Origin: DASXKD01 sp963703605
GTDB taxonomy: Bacteria > Actinomycetota > Actinomycetes > Streptosporangiales > Streptosporangiaceae
DNA length: 64,000 nt
NCBI GenBank assembly: GCA_963703605.1
Contig: CAVPFC010000012.1
Location: 1-64,000 of the forward strand
Direction: 5' to 3'
The notes under the pieces were generated by a model. It made no database searches. It was not told the origin of the DNA and saw only the letters and a list, made by a program, of their open reading frames with translations. Shown one piece after another: positions 8,525-17,944 of this stretch. Every line of letters begins with the position of its first letter. Positions within the stretch are counted from its first letter, which is position 1. The translations under genes were made by a program, and so were the position numbers.

Positions 8525-11500
8525 GTGAAAACAACGAATGCGCAATGGATCCAACCTGAAGGCTTTACAAAGAATTTACCAAGTGCGTGCCGCTGGACTT
8601 TGGCCACGGCACTACTCTTCGCTCTGGTCACCCTAAGTTCGCAGGCCCAGCAGATCACCGGGTCGATCGTGGGGACCGTCACCGACGCGCAGGGTGCGGT
8701 CGTTCCGGCAGCTGCGGTGAACGCAACCAACGTCGACACCGGATTCTCCCGATCGACCGCCACCGGCAACGACGGGGCGTACCGCATCGAATATCTTCCG
8801 GTAGGCAACTACAACATTGCAGTGGAGGCGCCCGGCTTCAAGAGGTTTGTACAGCAGAATGTCGTCCTCGCTATCGATCAGACGCAAGCGCTGAGCGTAA
8901 CGCTGGCGGTCGGCGGAGCCAGTGAGACCGTCACGGTTGCCGCAACTCCACCTCTCGTCGATACCTCAACGGCGGTGCTGGGAAGAACGGTGCAGCCAGC
9001 CGAGATCATCGGCCTGCCGCTGGTTAACCGCAACGCGTATGCGGAGCTTTCCCTCACCCCGGGGGTGCAATCCAATAGCGCCAGCGGAGCCACCAATGCC
9101 AGCAACAGCAATCCCAACGGCACTCCCAATTATCAGATCGGCGTACCCTCCACCCAGGTGGTGGTGAATGGCGGCATTGACGGCGGCGTTCCCATGGTCA
9201 GCTTCTTCCTCGATGGCGGAAGCAACATGACCGGAATCCGCAACTATGGAAACCCGCTGCCCAACCCCGACGCGCTGGAGGAGTTTCGCGTAGAAACCAG
9301 CAACTTCTCGCCCCAATATGGCCGCATGTCCAGTGCCGTAGTCACCGCCGTTACCCGCTCCGGAACCAATCAGTTTCACGGCTCGCTGTTTGAATTTGTG
9401 CGCAACACCGATTTAAACGCGACTCCCTGGAATGCAAGTATTAACCCGCCTTATCACCGCAACCAGTTTGGCGGTACGGTCGGCGGACCGGTGAAGCACG
9501 ACAAGGCCTTCTTCTTCTTCAGCTATGGCGGACTGCGGCAGACCGTCGGTCAATTCCTGAGCGGCGGCGTGGTGCCGACCGCCCTCGAGCGGCAGGGCGA
9601 CTTTACCAAATCCAAGGTGATTCCAAACCTGCCCGGCACCAAGACCAAAGTGGATGGGACCAATAGTTCTCCCAACTGCCAGGTTCCCAACGTGGGTTGT
9701 GTCCCCTCCGGGTTGTTAGATCCTACAGCGGCAACCATTGTCAGCAAGTACATTCCCCTGCCCAACAGCGCCAACAATGCCTGGACGGGGTTCTTCACCG
9801 GGCCGACAAACCAGAACGAGTACTTGGGGAAATACGAGCAGGTTCTGGGCGACAAGGATCGTGTGGCGGTCACTTACTTCTACCTCAACTCCACGCAAAA
9901 TGCTTTCGGGACCGGCAATCTGCTCTGGAGTACCAATCAGTCCTACTCCACGCAGCAGAACGTGAACATCAGCGACGTTCACACCTTCAACCCCACCATT
10001 GTCAACCAGGCCTGGATCAGCTTCACCAGGGTGGCCGGAGGGCGGGTCAATCTGCCCCAGGTTTCGCTGGGAGACCTGGGATCGAATTTCACGATCCAGG
10101 GGCCAAAGGCCCTCCCCGAGCTGGTGGTCTCGGGATATTTCACCGTGGGTGGGGCGCTCGCCGGCCCGGTAACCACCACTGACTTCTATTCCATTCGCGA
10201 CCTGGTCAGCATGACCAAAGGCAAACACTCGATCAATTTCGGCGGCGAGCTGGCGCTGGACAAGAATATGATCGTGGGCAACCTGGATAACTTCGGCATC
10301 TTCAACTTTCAAACATCCGCTCCCACGACTACGGGGAATGCGCTCGGCGATTTTGTCACCGGCCAGGTCAACACCATGGAGCAGGACACTCCTTACCATG
10401 GGCTTCTGAGCGACTGGCATACCGCATTCTTTCTCCAGGACAATTACCGGATCTCCCCCCGGCTCATCGCAAATCTGGGATTGCGATGGGATATTGATGT
10501 TCCTCCGGTCGAGTCTTCCAACCTCACCGACACCTTTGTCCCCAACGTTCGCTCCACGGTGGTTCCCAGTGCGCCGCTGGGCCTCCTCTATCCAGGAGAC
10601 AAGGGTGTACCTCGCGGCATCGTCAACTTGCGTTGGCACCATATCTCGCCGCGTGTGGGCCTGGCATGGGATCCCTTGGGTGACGGCAAGACGGCCGTTC
10701 GCGCAGCCGCGGGCGTCTTCTATGGCAGCGTGAGCGGCAACGAATGGAACCAGCCGGCCAACGCACAGCCCTTCGCCATTCGCCAGACCTTCAACTCCAT
10801 CACGTCGTTCAGCAACGTTTACGGGAATAAAGCCTCTTTCCCCAATGGGGACCCCTTCCCTTACACGTATACTCCGTCAAATCCCCGTTTTCTTCCCGCG
10901 GCCAGCGTAGAGTCAATTTCTCAAAATTCTCAATGGCCCCTGGTCTATCAGATCAACACCTCGGTGCAGCGTCAGTTGCCGGGCCAGGTCAGCGCCACCG
11001 CGGCCTATGTCGGCACGCTGTCGCATGATCTACCCATCATGATCGACGACAATTATGCGCCGTATGCGCCGGGAGCCAGCACATCGCAGAGCAGCATCAA
11101 TGCCCGGCGGCCCTACGATCCAGGCGTTCTGGGGCAGAACATCTTTCTTATAACCAACCAGACCGCCTCGTATCATTCCCTGCAGATCTCGGCCCAGCGG
11201 CCGCTGACGCGCAACCTCATGCTCAACGGCTTCTATGTCCTGAGCCATTCGTTCCAAAGTTCCAATGAATCGGCCGTGGGGCTTGCGACGGCGCAGGATT
11301 TTGCCCACCTGGAGGAAGAAAGAGGCCCCACGGACAATGACCGGCGGCACATGGCCAGCGTCTCGGGCATTTGGAATATCGACTACTACAAGGGGTCGAA
11401 CTCTCTGCTGAGCCAATTAGCGAACCACTGGACGATATCGTCCATCGCCATTTTCTACAGCGGCGCGCCGGTCAACATCGTGACCGGCTCCAACAAGAAC

Positions 11501-11896
11501 TTTGACAGCGCCAACAACAACCGTCCGAACCTGGTTGCCGGGCAGAACGCGTTCCTGGATCCGCACCGCAGCCGGTCGCTTGCTGCCGCGGCGTGGTTTA
11601 ACACCGCGGCGTTCGCGCCCAATGGTCCCGGCCTCGGCATCGGCCCTTACGGCGCCGACGGCAACGCGCCGCGCGACTTTCTTCGGGCTCCCGGTTACCG
11701 GGATATCGACCTGGGGATCTTCCGCGATATCAGCTTGGAACGGTTCACCCTACAGATACGCGGTGAGGCCACCAATGCCTTCAACCTGGTAAGTCTCAAC
11801 GCGCCCACCGCAAACCTCGCGTCGTCTCTTAACGGTAAGATCACCTCCGCCGCCAGTCCGCGGCTGATTCAACTGGGCGCGCGGCTCACTTTTTGA
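8525..11896 (+). CDS. TonB-dependent receptor with N-terminal carboxypeptidase regulatory-like domain
   Basis: Outer-membrane receptor of 1,123 residues, of the very large Oar-like group typical of Acidobacteria. I place the start at GTG 8525, with AAGGAG seven bases upstream, rather than the open frame's earlier TTG, which lies in the promoter. A signal peptide covers about residues 1-41 (LATALLFALVTLSSQAQ). An Ig-like carboxypeptidase regulatory domain follows (GSIVGTVTDAQGAVVP ... GFKRFVQQNVVL), then a plug domain (SFFLDGGSN, FRVETSNFSPQYGR) and a long beta barrel ending in LIQLGARLTF with the terminal aromatic residue expected for barrel insertion. The substrate is unknown; relatives are thought to take up polysaccharide fragments or similar large ligands. 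The frame is intact over 3.4 kb. Confidence 0.9.
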   Translation: MKTTNAQWIQPEGFTKNLPSACRWTLATALLFALVTLSSQAQQITGSIVGTVTDAQGAVVPAAAVNATNVDTGFSRSTATGNDGAYRIEYLPVGNYNIAVEAPGFKRFVQQNVVLAIDQTQALSVTLAVGGASETVTVAATPPLVDTSTAVLGRTVQPAEIIGLPLVNRNAYAELSLTPGVQSNSASGATNASNSNPNGTPNYQIGVPSTQVVVNGGIDGGVPMVSFFLDGGSNMTGIRNYGNPLPNPDALEEFRVETSNFSPQYGRMSSAVVTAVTRSGTNQFHGSLFEFVRNTDLNATPWNASINPPYHRNQFGGTVGGPVKHDKAFFFFSYGGLRQTVGQFLSGGVVPTALERQGDFTKSKVIPNLPGTKTKVDGTNSSPNCQVPNVGCVPSGLLDPTAATIVSKYIPLPNSANNAWTGFFTGPTNQNEYLGKYEQVLGDKDRVAVTYFYLNSTQNAFGTGNLLWSTNQSYSTQQNVNISDVHTFNPTIVNQAWISFTRVAGGRVNLPQVSLGDLGSNFTIQGPKALPELVVSGYFTVGGALAGPVTTTDFYSIRDLVSMTKGKHSINFGGELALDKNMIVGNLDNFGIFNFQTSAPTTTGNALGDFVTGQVNTMEQDTPYHGLLSDWHTAFFLQDNYRISPRLIANLGLRWDIDVPPVESSNLTDTFVPNVRSTVVPSAPLGLLYPGDKGVPRGIVNLRWHHISPRVGLAWDPLGDGKTAVRAAAGVFYGSVSGNEWNQPANAQPFAIRQTFNSITSFSNVYGNKASFPNGDPFPYTYTPSNPRFLPAASVESISQNSQWPLVYQINTSVQRQLPGQVSATAAYVGTLSHDLPIMIDDNYAPYAPGASTSQSSINARRPYDPGVLGQNIFLITNQTASYHSLQISAQRPLTRNLMLNGFYVLSHSFQSSNESAVGLATAQDFAHLEEERGPTDNDRRHMASVSGIWNIDYYKGSNSLLSQLANHWTISSIAIFYSGAPVNIVTGSNKNFDSANNNRPNLVAGQNAFLDPHRSRSLAAAAWFNTAAFAPNGPGLGIGPYGADGNAPRDFLRAPGYRDIDLGIFRDISLERFTLQIRGEATNAFNLVSLNAPTANLASSLNGKITSAASPRLIQLGARLTF

Positions 11897-11915
11897 TTTG
11901 GCCGCTTCCTCCTCC

Positions 11916-11935
11916 GGCGGGACTTCGGTCCCGCC
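11916..11935 (+). terminator. Hairpin terminator after the receptor gene
   Basis: GGCGGGAC-TTCG-GTCCCGCC forms an 8 bp stem with a stable TTCG loop 20 bp after the stop, followed by a pyrimidine-rich tail (CTTCCTTTCT). Probable intrinsic terminator. Confidence 0.7.
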
Positions 11936-12114
11936 CTTCCTTTCTGAATGGCGCTGTTTGTCTTTCGCTTTGTCTCTCAGAAAGTCCGGTTAGCCCTTGC
12001 AGCAAAAACATAGAAAAAAATTAGAATCGTCCCACGTACGCTGGGGCGAAAAAGATGGGGCGAAGCCCCTCCATTGTTCTTAGGACTGTGACTTGGCGGG
12101 TTGCAGGGCACGTC

Positions 12115-13881
12115 TCAGTTCTTTTGAAGATCATTGCTGCCGATGTTTTCCCGGTACGGCAGAAGAACCGTAAACACCGCGCCGGTTGACCCATTCTCAC
12201 TTTTCGAGTGTGCCTGCACCGTTCCCCCATGTCGTTCGGCGATCTCTTTGCACACCCATAACCCCAACCCGGTGCCTACATCCTGTTTGGTGGTGAAGAA
12301 TGGTTCAAAGATTCGATCGAGGTTTTCCGGAGAAATCCCGGGGCCGTCATCCTCGATCGTGAGCCGAATTGACCGAACGTTAACCATCTTCGCGAGGCTG
12401 GAATCGATCTTCAACGTTCCATTGAAGGGCAAAGCATCAATGGCATTGGAGATGATGTTGGACACGAGTTGTTGAATCTCACCGCCTAAACCCATGATTG
12501 GAGGGCACTCCTCAAACGCCAGCAGAAGCCTGATCTGCTTGTGCTGCAGTTTGTTCGAATACAGCTTGAGGGTCGACTCCACGACTGCCGGAATGTGGAC
12601 GGATGCGGGTGACGCTGATTCGCGATAAAAGCCGAGTGTTTGTCGCGTGATGTGCGATACCCGCGCCAATTCCTGCTCGGCCATCTGCAGTTGCTCACTG
12701 GCCATTTCCGGGAGCCCCGGATTTCTTTTGGCAAGAAATATGAGGTTACCGACCGCCTCCAGCGGATTGTTAATCTCATGGGAAACGGTTGCTGCCAGGC
12801 GAGCAGCCGCCGCAAGTTTCTCAGTTCTGCGCAGTACCTGCTGGAAGTTTCGTTCACGGGAAGCATCATGGAAAACCAAAACGACTCCAATCAGCCTGCC
12901 GGAATCGTCCTTGATGGGCGCTGCGCTGTCTTCAATGGGCAAAAGGTCACCGCCCCGATGTCGCAACAGGCTGTGGCTTGCAAGTCCCCCCACGGGGCCT
13001 TGTGCCAGGACCTTTTCCACAGGATTTTCTGCAGGGATATTCGTGGCTTCACGGAAGATAGGAAAGACGTCGGCGACCTTTTTTCCCTTGGCTCCTTCCA
13101 AACTCATGCCGGTGAGGCGCTCAGCCACCGGATTCAGGAATGAAACCAGGCCTTGATCGTCGGTTACGATCACGCCATCTCCGATCGACGAGAGGGTCAC
13201 CCTGAACCATTCTTCGCTTCGACGCAGGGCGGCCGCGTCTCGCTCTCGCCTCTCCATCTCGCGCAGGACAAACAACGCCAGCAAAACCAGGCCCACAGCC
13301 GCAATCAGACTTGCCGTATAGATGCAGGCGATCGTGATCCTAATGCTTTTTTGGTACGCGTCTCTTCGCAACTCGCTAAGCGATGATTCTTCCTGCTCCA
13401 TCCGGCCGACAAGGGTGCGGATATTTTCCATGATGACGAAGCCGTTGTCAGACATCACCAGGGCTTTGGCTCCCGCGGTGTCGCCTGATTGGAACAGGGA
13501 GACGGTCTGGGCCACTTCGGCGAGCTTTTGATGTACCAGCGTGCGAAGATCTGCGACTTGTCTTTGTTCTCCCGGGTTGTCCCCCACCGCAACGGCTAAA
13601 TCGTGCAGGCGGGAATCGATCTGGGCCGAGGCGACACGATAGGGAGCGAGGTATTCGATCTTCCCGGTATACAGAAAGCCCCGTTGGCCGGTCTCCGCAT
13701 CCTTAAGCAGAGACTCCGTATCCCGCAACGCCTGCACCACTCGCTTGCTATGACTGAACCATCCCTGATGACCGACTTGAACGGCAAGTTGATATCGCAA
13801 CACGGCGGTATTGAGCACGAGGAGGAGAAGCAGTATCAGAAAGCCGGCAATTACGCCAAAACGCTTTTGCATTGAGCGCAT
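12115..13881 (-). CDS. CHASE3-PAS sensor histidine kinase
   Basis: Membrane sensor kinase, 588 residues. A membrane segment (about 9-29) is followed by a periplasmic CHASE3 domain (about 40-175, with DAETGQRGFLYTG at 61-73), a second membrane segment (about 182-206), a PAS domain (about 223-345, DGVIVTDDQGLVSFLN), a HisKA-type dimerisation helix with the phospho-acceptor H368 in ATVSHEINNPLEAV, and an HATPase domain (NIISNAIDAL, EDDGPGIS, GTGLGLWV). No receiver domain or response regulator gene is adjacent, so the partner is elsewhere. The signal sensed is unknown. Transcribed away from the DinB-like gene, with a 225 bp divergent gap in which I assign no promoter. Confidence 0.9.
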   Translation of the reverse strand: MRSMQKRFGVIAGFLILLLLLVLNTAVLRYQLAVQVGHQGWFSHSKRVVQALRDTESLLKDAETGQRGFLYTGKIEYLAPYRVASAQIDSRLHDLAVAVGDNPGEQRQVADLRTLVHQKLAEVAQTVSLFQSGDTAGAKALVMSDNGFVIMENIRTLVGRMEQEESSLSELRRDAYQKSIRITIACIYTASLIAAVGLVLLALFVLREMERRERDAAALRRSEEWFRVTLSSIGDGVIVTDDQGLVSFLNPVAERLTGMSLEGAKGKKVADVFPIFREATNIPAENPVEKVLAQGPVGGLASHSLLRHRGGDLLPIEDSAAPIKDDSGRLIGVVLVFHDASRERNFQQVLRRTEKLAAAARLAATVSHEINNPLEAVGNLIFLAKRNPGLPEMASEQLQMAEQELARVSHITRQTLGFYRESASPASVHIPAVVESTLKLYSNKLQHKQIRLLLAFEECPPIMGLGGEIQQLVSNIISNAIDALPFNGTLKIDSSLAKMVNVRSIRLTIEDDGPGISPENLDRIFEPFFTTKQDVGTGLGLWVCKEIAERHGGTVQAHSKSENGSTGAVFTVLLPYRENIGSNDLQKN

Positions 13882-14106
13882 GATCGTCCGCTTTGTACCT
13901 GATGAAGACCGACTCAGGAAAATTGTACTCGAATTGTGGCAATTTCCGGGAAATCGGGCATGCCCATGCGATCATCGAGGGGAGATTGCTGTCCAGACGC
14001 CGCATGCCCCCATAGCGCCGGCAACCGTGAGGAGCGCGCCCGGCGCTCTGGGCTGTCCACACCGGTATCGCCAGTGTGAAAATAGGGTGGCACACGAGGA
14101 TGGCAA

Positions 14107-14592
14107 ATGGATTCAGCTATAACGTTTACCGAATTGCTGCTTTACACCGAGCAGGAGACGAGGCGATGGAAGGAGTGGTTTTCCTCCCATCCGGAAGCGC
14201 TCGAAGTTACCTTTCTCATTGCGAATGCAAAGAACGTTCGCGGATTGCTGGCCCACATTTTTATGGTGGAACTTCTTTTCGCCAATGCGGTATCGAATCA
14301 TCCTCGACTCGATTGGCAGCAGTTGCAGGCTCGTGCAGCGGACGATTTATTTAAAGTTCACGAGGATGCAATTGAGAAATTTCGCGAGTTCATTCGTTCA
14401 GCACAGCCGGAAGATTGGGATGAAGTGAAAGATGTGGGTTTCTCCGGCATTAAGGCAAGCAAAAAGAAAATGTTTGCCCAGGCCCTGCTTCACGGTATGC
14501 AGCATCGTGCCCAGCTCGCGACTCGTCTCCGCGAGCAAGGATTTGCTGAAATGTGGGTGCATGACTTCATCCTTACGGATGTGATGCCCTAG
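14107..14592 (+). CDS. DinB-like four-helix protein
   Basis: 161-residue protein with the layout of the DinB/YfiT-like metalloenzyme fold: an N-terminal helix (TELLLYTEQETRRWKEWF), LLAHIFMVELLFANAV supplying one histidine near residue 49, and LLHGMQHRAQLATRLREQGF near 128-147 supplying two more in the usual HxxxH spacing. These three histidines normally bind a divalent metal. Members include thiol-dependent transferases and damage-induced proteins of unknown activity; the substrate here cannot be told. It lies upstream of the second PadR gene, with 63 bp between, containing that gene's promoter. Confidence 0.75.
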   Translation: MDSAITFTELLLYTEQETRRWKEWFSSHPEALEVTFLIANAKNVRGLLAHIFMVELLFANAVSNHPRLDWQQLQARAADDLFKVHEDAIEKFREFIRSAQPEDWDEVKDVGFSGIKASKKKMFAQALLHGMQHRAQLATRLREQGFAEMWVHDFILTDVMP

Positions 14593-14614
14593 GCCAGGGA
14601 GTTTGGCGATCCAC

Positions 14615-14654
14615 TTGACGAGCATGGTCGGAGTCCGATATAGTCGGATTCCGA
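14615..14654 (+). promoter_or_regulatory. Promoter and paired dyads in front of second PadR gene
   Basis: TTGACG (14615-14620) and TATAGT (14639-14644) are spaced 18 bp. Two copies of TCGGAnTCCGA (14628-14638 and 14644-14654) each form a perfect 5 bp arm dyad and lie 16 bp apart, the second ending immediately before the ATG at 14656. The transcript would be nearly leaderless. Autoregulation by PadR is inference. Confidence 0.55.
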
Positions 14655-14655
14655 T

Positions 14656-15024
14656 ATGGCTTCCCACAAAAACCCTCCGTTATCGTCCGCGACCCTGCAT
14701 ATCCTTCTAGCGCTGGCTGGGGGGAACCTGCACGGCTACGGCATTATTCAGGAAGTCGCTCGCAATTCGGGCGGTCACTACAGGCTGGGACCGGGCACGT
14801 TGTACGACAACCTGAAGAAGTTGATGGATGCGGGATTGGTCGCAGACGCGCCCAAAGCTGCATCTTCAAGACGCAAGTCTGTCACGGCCAAGGAAGATGA
14901 TCGGCGCTTCTACACCCTCACCAGGGAAGGGCGGACCGCCCTGGCTGTGGAGGTGGATCGCCTGCAAAGCGTCGTAACCCAAGCCAGGTTACGTCTCCAG
15001 GAAGCGAGGTCAGCAAGAGCATGA
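14656..15024 (+). CDS. PadR-family transcriptional regulator
   Basis: Intact 122-residue winged-helix protein. LSSATLHILLALAGGNLHGYGIIQEV and LGPGTLYDNLKKLMDAGLV are the DNA-binding core of PadR; RRFYTLTREGRTAL is the beta wing, followed by a C-terminal dimerisation helix. No clear Shine-Dalgarno precedes it, which fits the nearly leaderless promoter. Its last codons overlap the start of the next gene (ATGA at 15021), so it is the first gene of an operon with the small membrane protein and the ABC exporter. It probably represses that operon. Confidence 0.9.
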   Translation: MASHKNPPLSSATLHILLALAGGNLHGYGIIQEVARNSGGHYRLGPGTLYDNLKKLMDAGLVADAPKAASSRRKSVTAKEDDRRFYTLTREGRTALAVEVDRLQSVVTQARLRLQEARSARA

Positions 15025-15443
15025 ACAGAGCTGTCTCACGCCTTGCCTATCGTCTGCTGCTCGGCCTGCATCCGGCTTCGTTTCAAAACGAATTTGGGGC
15101 CGAGATGCTTTGGATCTTCGACGAGGAACACCACCGGGGCGCAGTCCCTTACCTGCTCTTCGACGGAGCGATCTCTCTGCTCCGCCAGCGTTGCAGAATA
15201 CAGCGTGATCCTGGACTGCTATCCATTCGTTCCGGGGAAGTCATCAGCAATCCCGGGATAGGTCCGGTTCGTCTGCTCCAAGGCGGAATTACGGCCTCTG
15301 CGATTCTGTGCAGCTTTATGCTGCTTTTCAGCCGGCCCAGCCCCCTGGTTGTTTCCGTCCGATGGTCAGAACGGATGCCTTGCTACACCATCACGCTGCA
15401 AACGCCAACGCATATGACGGAAATCCGGAAGACTATGCCGTAG
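15021..15443 (+). CDS. Small protein with ADOP-prefix-like N-terminus, function unknown
   Basis: 140 residues. The opening (RLAYRLLLGLHPASFQNEFGAEMLWIFDEE) resembles the prefix found in front of acidobacterial ADOP permeases, and one membrane segment lies near residues 88-105 (GGITASAILCSFMLLFS). It ends without a permease domain, so it looks like a stand-alone prefix, and may help couple the regulator and the exporter downstream. Coupled to padR by a 4 bp overlap and separated from the ATPase gene by 25 bp. I recognise no enzymatic motif. Confidence 0.6.
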   Translation: MNRAVSRLAYRLLLGLHPASFQNEFGAEMLWIFDEEHHRGAVPYLLFDGAISLLRQRCRIQRDPGLLSIRSGEVISNPGIGPVRLLQGGITASAILCSFMLLFSRPSPLVVSVRWSERMPCYTITLQTPTHMTEIRKTMP

Positions 15444-15468
15444 CGGCTGAAGACAATCGGGTGGACGT

Positions 15469-16239
15469 ATGTTGGTGCTTGAAGTTCGCAATCTGCATAA
15501 ACGTTACTCTGGTATCCCGGCTCTGGACTCGGTTAGCTTTGTCGCGCGTCCGGGAGAGGTAACCGGCTACCTGGGCGCAAATGGTTCCGGCAAATCAACC
15601 ACCATGAAGCTGGCCACAGGATTGATTGAACCGACTTCGGGGGAAATCCTGTTCGACGGGCGACCTATCACGGAAAACCTGATGGCCTATCGGCAGCGGA
15701 TGGGCTATGTGCCCGAAGAGCCGCACCTCTATACCCACCTGAGTGGTCTGGAATACCTGGTGATGGTGGCCCAGTTACGGAACATGGACCGCGAAGCCGC
15801 AAACGAGCGCATCCACGGGCTGCTCCGCCTCTTCGGAATATACGGTGACCGCGACGTAGCGATCTCGTCCTATTCAAAAGGTATGCGGCAGAAGGTACTG
15901 CTCACGGCGGCCTTGATGCACAATCCAGACCTGATACTGCTTGATGAGCCGTTCTCCGGGCTCGATGTGGGGTCCTCGCTCATCTTGCGCAGCCTGATTC
16001 GAGAGCTGGCGGTACGGGGTAAGGTTGTGCTCTTCAGTTCGCATGAACTGGAGACGGTGGAACGCGTCTGCTCCCACGTGGTGATTCTGCATCGCGGCAA
16101 AGTGGTTGCCGATGACTCGATACAACGGCTAAGAGTCCTGATGGCCGTGCCTACGCTGGAAGAGATATTTTCACAACTCGCCGTGGAACAAGACTCGGAA
16201 GCCATCTCACGAGAGATTGCAGACCTTATCCATGCATAG
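15469..16239 (+). CDS. ABC transporter ATP-binding protein
   Basis: 256-residue ATPase. Walker A GANGSGKST (about 39-47), signature YSKGMRQK (near 137-144), Walker B LILLDEPFSGLD (near 157-168) and the switch histidine in FSSHELE are all present. It resembles the exporter-type CcmA/NatA ATPases that pair with a separate membrane protein. The gene overlaps the permease start by 8 bp or more, so the two are coupled. Substrate unknown; with PadR control, export of a toxic compound or lipid is plausible but unproven. Confidence 0.9.
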   Translation: MLVLEVRNLHKRYSGIPALDSVSFVARPGEVTGYLGANGSGKSTTMKLATGLIEPTSGEILFDGRPITENLMAYRQRMGYVPEEPHLYTHLSGLEYLVMVAQLRNMDREAANERIHGLLRLFGIYGDRDVAISSYSKGMRQKVLLTAALMHNPDLILLDEPFSGLDVGSSLILRSLIRELAVRGKVVLFSSHELETVERVCSHVVILHRGKVVADDSIQRLRVLMAVPTLEEIFSQLAVEQDSEAISREIADLIHA

Positions 16240-17923
16240 CGGCTGGGCCGTCGGAAAACTACAATTCCGCACTCTGTATCGCGTGTTCCTTTTACGGGTA
16301 GTCGACCTTGAACTGCTCTCTGCGGACGGCGACCCAACTAAATTGATTGGGCAGTTTGCCAGCATCTTCGCCACTTTCAGCTTCTGCCTCACTGCTCCAG
16401 TTCTGCTGATGAATGGTAACGGGCTGCAGATGACACAGGCGTGGATGTTCGAGCATTTCTTTATTGAAACAGCAATGACTGCGGCCGGACTCATTGCTGT
16501 ACTCAACTGGGATGCAGCCTTTCCGGACAAGCGAGATGTGCTGGTGCTGGCTCCGTTACCCGTCAAGAGAGGCACGCTGCTGCTGGCGAAAATTGCTGCC
16601 CTGTTCGCGGCCCCTGCGCTCGCGATCATCGCATTGAACATCTTCTCAGGCGTCCTTTGGCCGTTGATCTTCAGCTCCCCCAACGCCGGATTGGTTGGTG
16701 TGCTGCGGTCCTGGCCCGCTTATTGGATCACCATCTTTGCGGCGGGAGCCTTCTTTGTGTTTTCGATTTTGGCGATACAGGGCCTAGGGGCCAATCTGCT
16801 GCCGCGGCAGCTCTTCCTTCGTCTGTCTGCTGTCTTGCAGGCGGGCAGCTTGTGCCTCTTACTGAGCGTTTACTTTCTGGAGCCATCGCTGGAATCGCCC
16901 GCGGCCCTTGCTTCCCCGCAAAATCAGCGGCTGCTGGAGTGGCTCCCCTCCTACTGGTTCCTTGCTCTCTTTAACCAACTCAATGGATCGATGCATCCCA
17001 CGCTCGTTCCTTTGGCAAAACGGGCATGGATCGGTCTAGCTGCGTCTGCGTTCGGAGCTTGCGCGGCGTTGCTGGGGTGTTACTTCCGCTTGATGAGACA
17101 GATGGTCGAGCAACCCGACATCCTGCCCGGCACGCGATCCTTCGCGCGGCCGCCACGCTTCGGCAGCCCGCTCACCAACGCTATTACCCTCTTCAGTCTC
17201 CGGACTTTAATGCGAAGTCGCCAGCATCGCATGATCCTCAGCTTTTATCTCGGTATCGGGATCACAATTGTGGTCGTCTATGTGAAAACGACCCTTGGGG
17301 GATTTGGATCTGCAAGAGAAACCATCGGCAGCTCGTTCCTGCTGACAAGCATTCTGATGATGATCCTTACCGTCCTGGCATTCCGCGTCGTAGCTTCGAT
17401 TCCGATTTCGCTTGCGGCGAACTGGATTGTCCGGATAACACAAATCCGGCCGGCTCCGGACTACAAGAAAGCTGTCCGCGTTTCGTGGCTCGCACTCGGG
17501 GTCTTGCCTGTCTTGCTCGTCATTGGCGGCTTCCTTCTTGCTGGCTTCCTTCTGGCCGCCTATCCCTGGAGCCCCGCATTAGGGCATTTGAGTGTGATGC
17601 TGTGCTTGGGAATCCTTCTGGTAGAACTTTGCCTGTATACATTTCCGAAGGTTCCCTTCACCTGCTCCTATCAGCCAGGTAAAGGACGAAGCCTTTTCGT
17701 CTTCTGGGTGTGCCTGATGCTGTTCCTACGCTTCCTGGATGAAGCAGCGGAACTTGAGAGCCGTATGTTGAGTCATGTGCTCAGCTGTATGTTCATGATT
17801 CTGATCGTGGCTTTTGCGGCGGCCGGCATGCGGTGGCTCAGTGAATTTCATACGACCCCGGCTCAGGATCTCTTGTTTGAAGACGAATCCGCCACTGAGA
17901 TCACTGCCTTGAAGTTGACTTGA
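16232..17923 (+). CDS. ABC transporter permease (exporter type)
   Basis: About 563 residues with many hydrophobic segments (for example near 45-65, 78-98, 125-160, 175-205, 265-290, 330-390, 425-475, 495-545), matching large acidobacterial ABC-2-like exporter permeases. ATG 16232 gives an 8 bp overlap with the ATPase gene; an ATG at 16217 in the same frame is also possible. No catalytic motif is expected. It forms the membrane part of the transporter encoded with the ATPase upstream. Confidence 0.75.
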   Translation: MHSGWAVGKLQFRTLYRVFLLRVVDLELLSADGDPTKLIGQFASIFATFSFCLTAPVLLMNGNGLQMTQAWMFEHFFIETAMTAAGLIAVLNWDAAFPDKRDVLVLAPLPVKRGTLLLAKIAALFAAPALAIIALNIFSGVLWPLIFSSPNAGLVGVLRSWPAYWITIFAAGAFFVFSILAIQGLGANLLPRQLFLRLSAVLQAGSLCLLLSVYFLEPSLESPAALASPQNQRLLEWLPSYWFLALFNQLNGSMHPTLVPLAKRAWIGLAASAFGACAALLGCYFRLMRQMVEQPDILPGTRSFARPPRFGSPLTNAITLFSLRTLMRSRQHRMILSFYLGIGITIVVVYVKTTLGGFGSARETIGSSFLLTSILMMILTVLAFRVVASIPISLAANWIVRITQIRPAPDYKKAVRVSWLALGVLPVLLVIGGFLLAGFLLAAYPWSPALGHLSVMLCLGILLVELCLYTFPKVPFTCSYQPGKGRSLFVFWVCLMLFLRFLDEAAELESRMLSHVLSCMFMILIVAFAAAGMRWLSEFHTTPAQDLLFEDESATEITALKLT

Positions 17924-17944
17924 TTTGCTTCCCCAATCCGGGTC

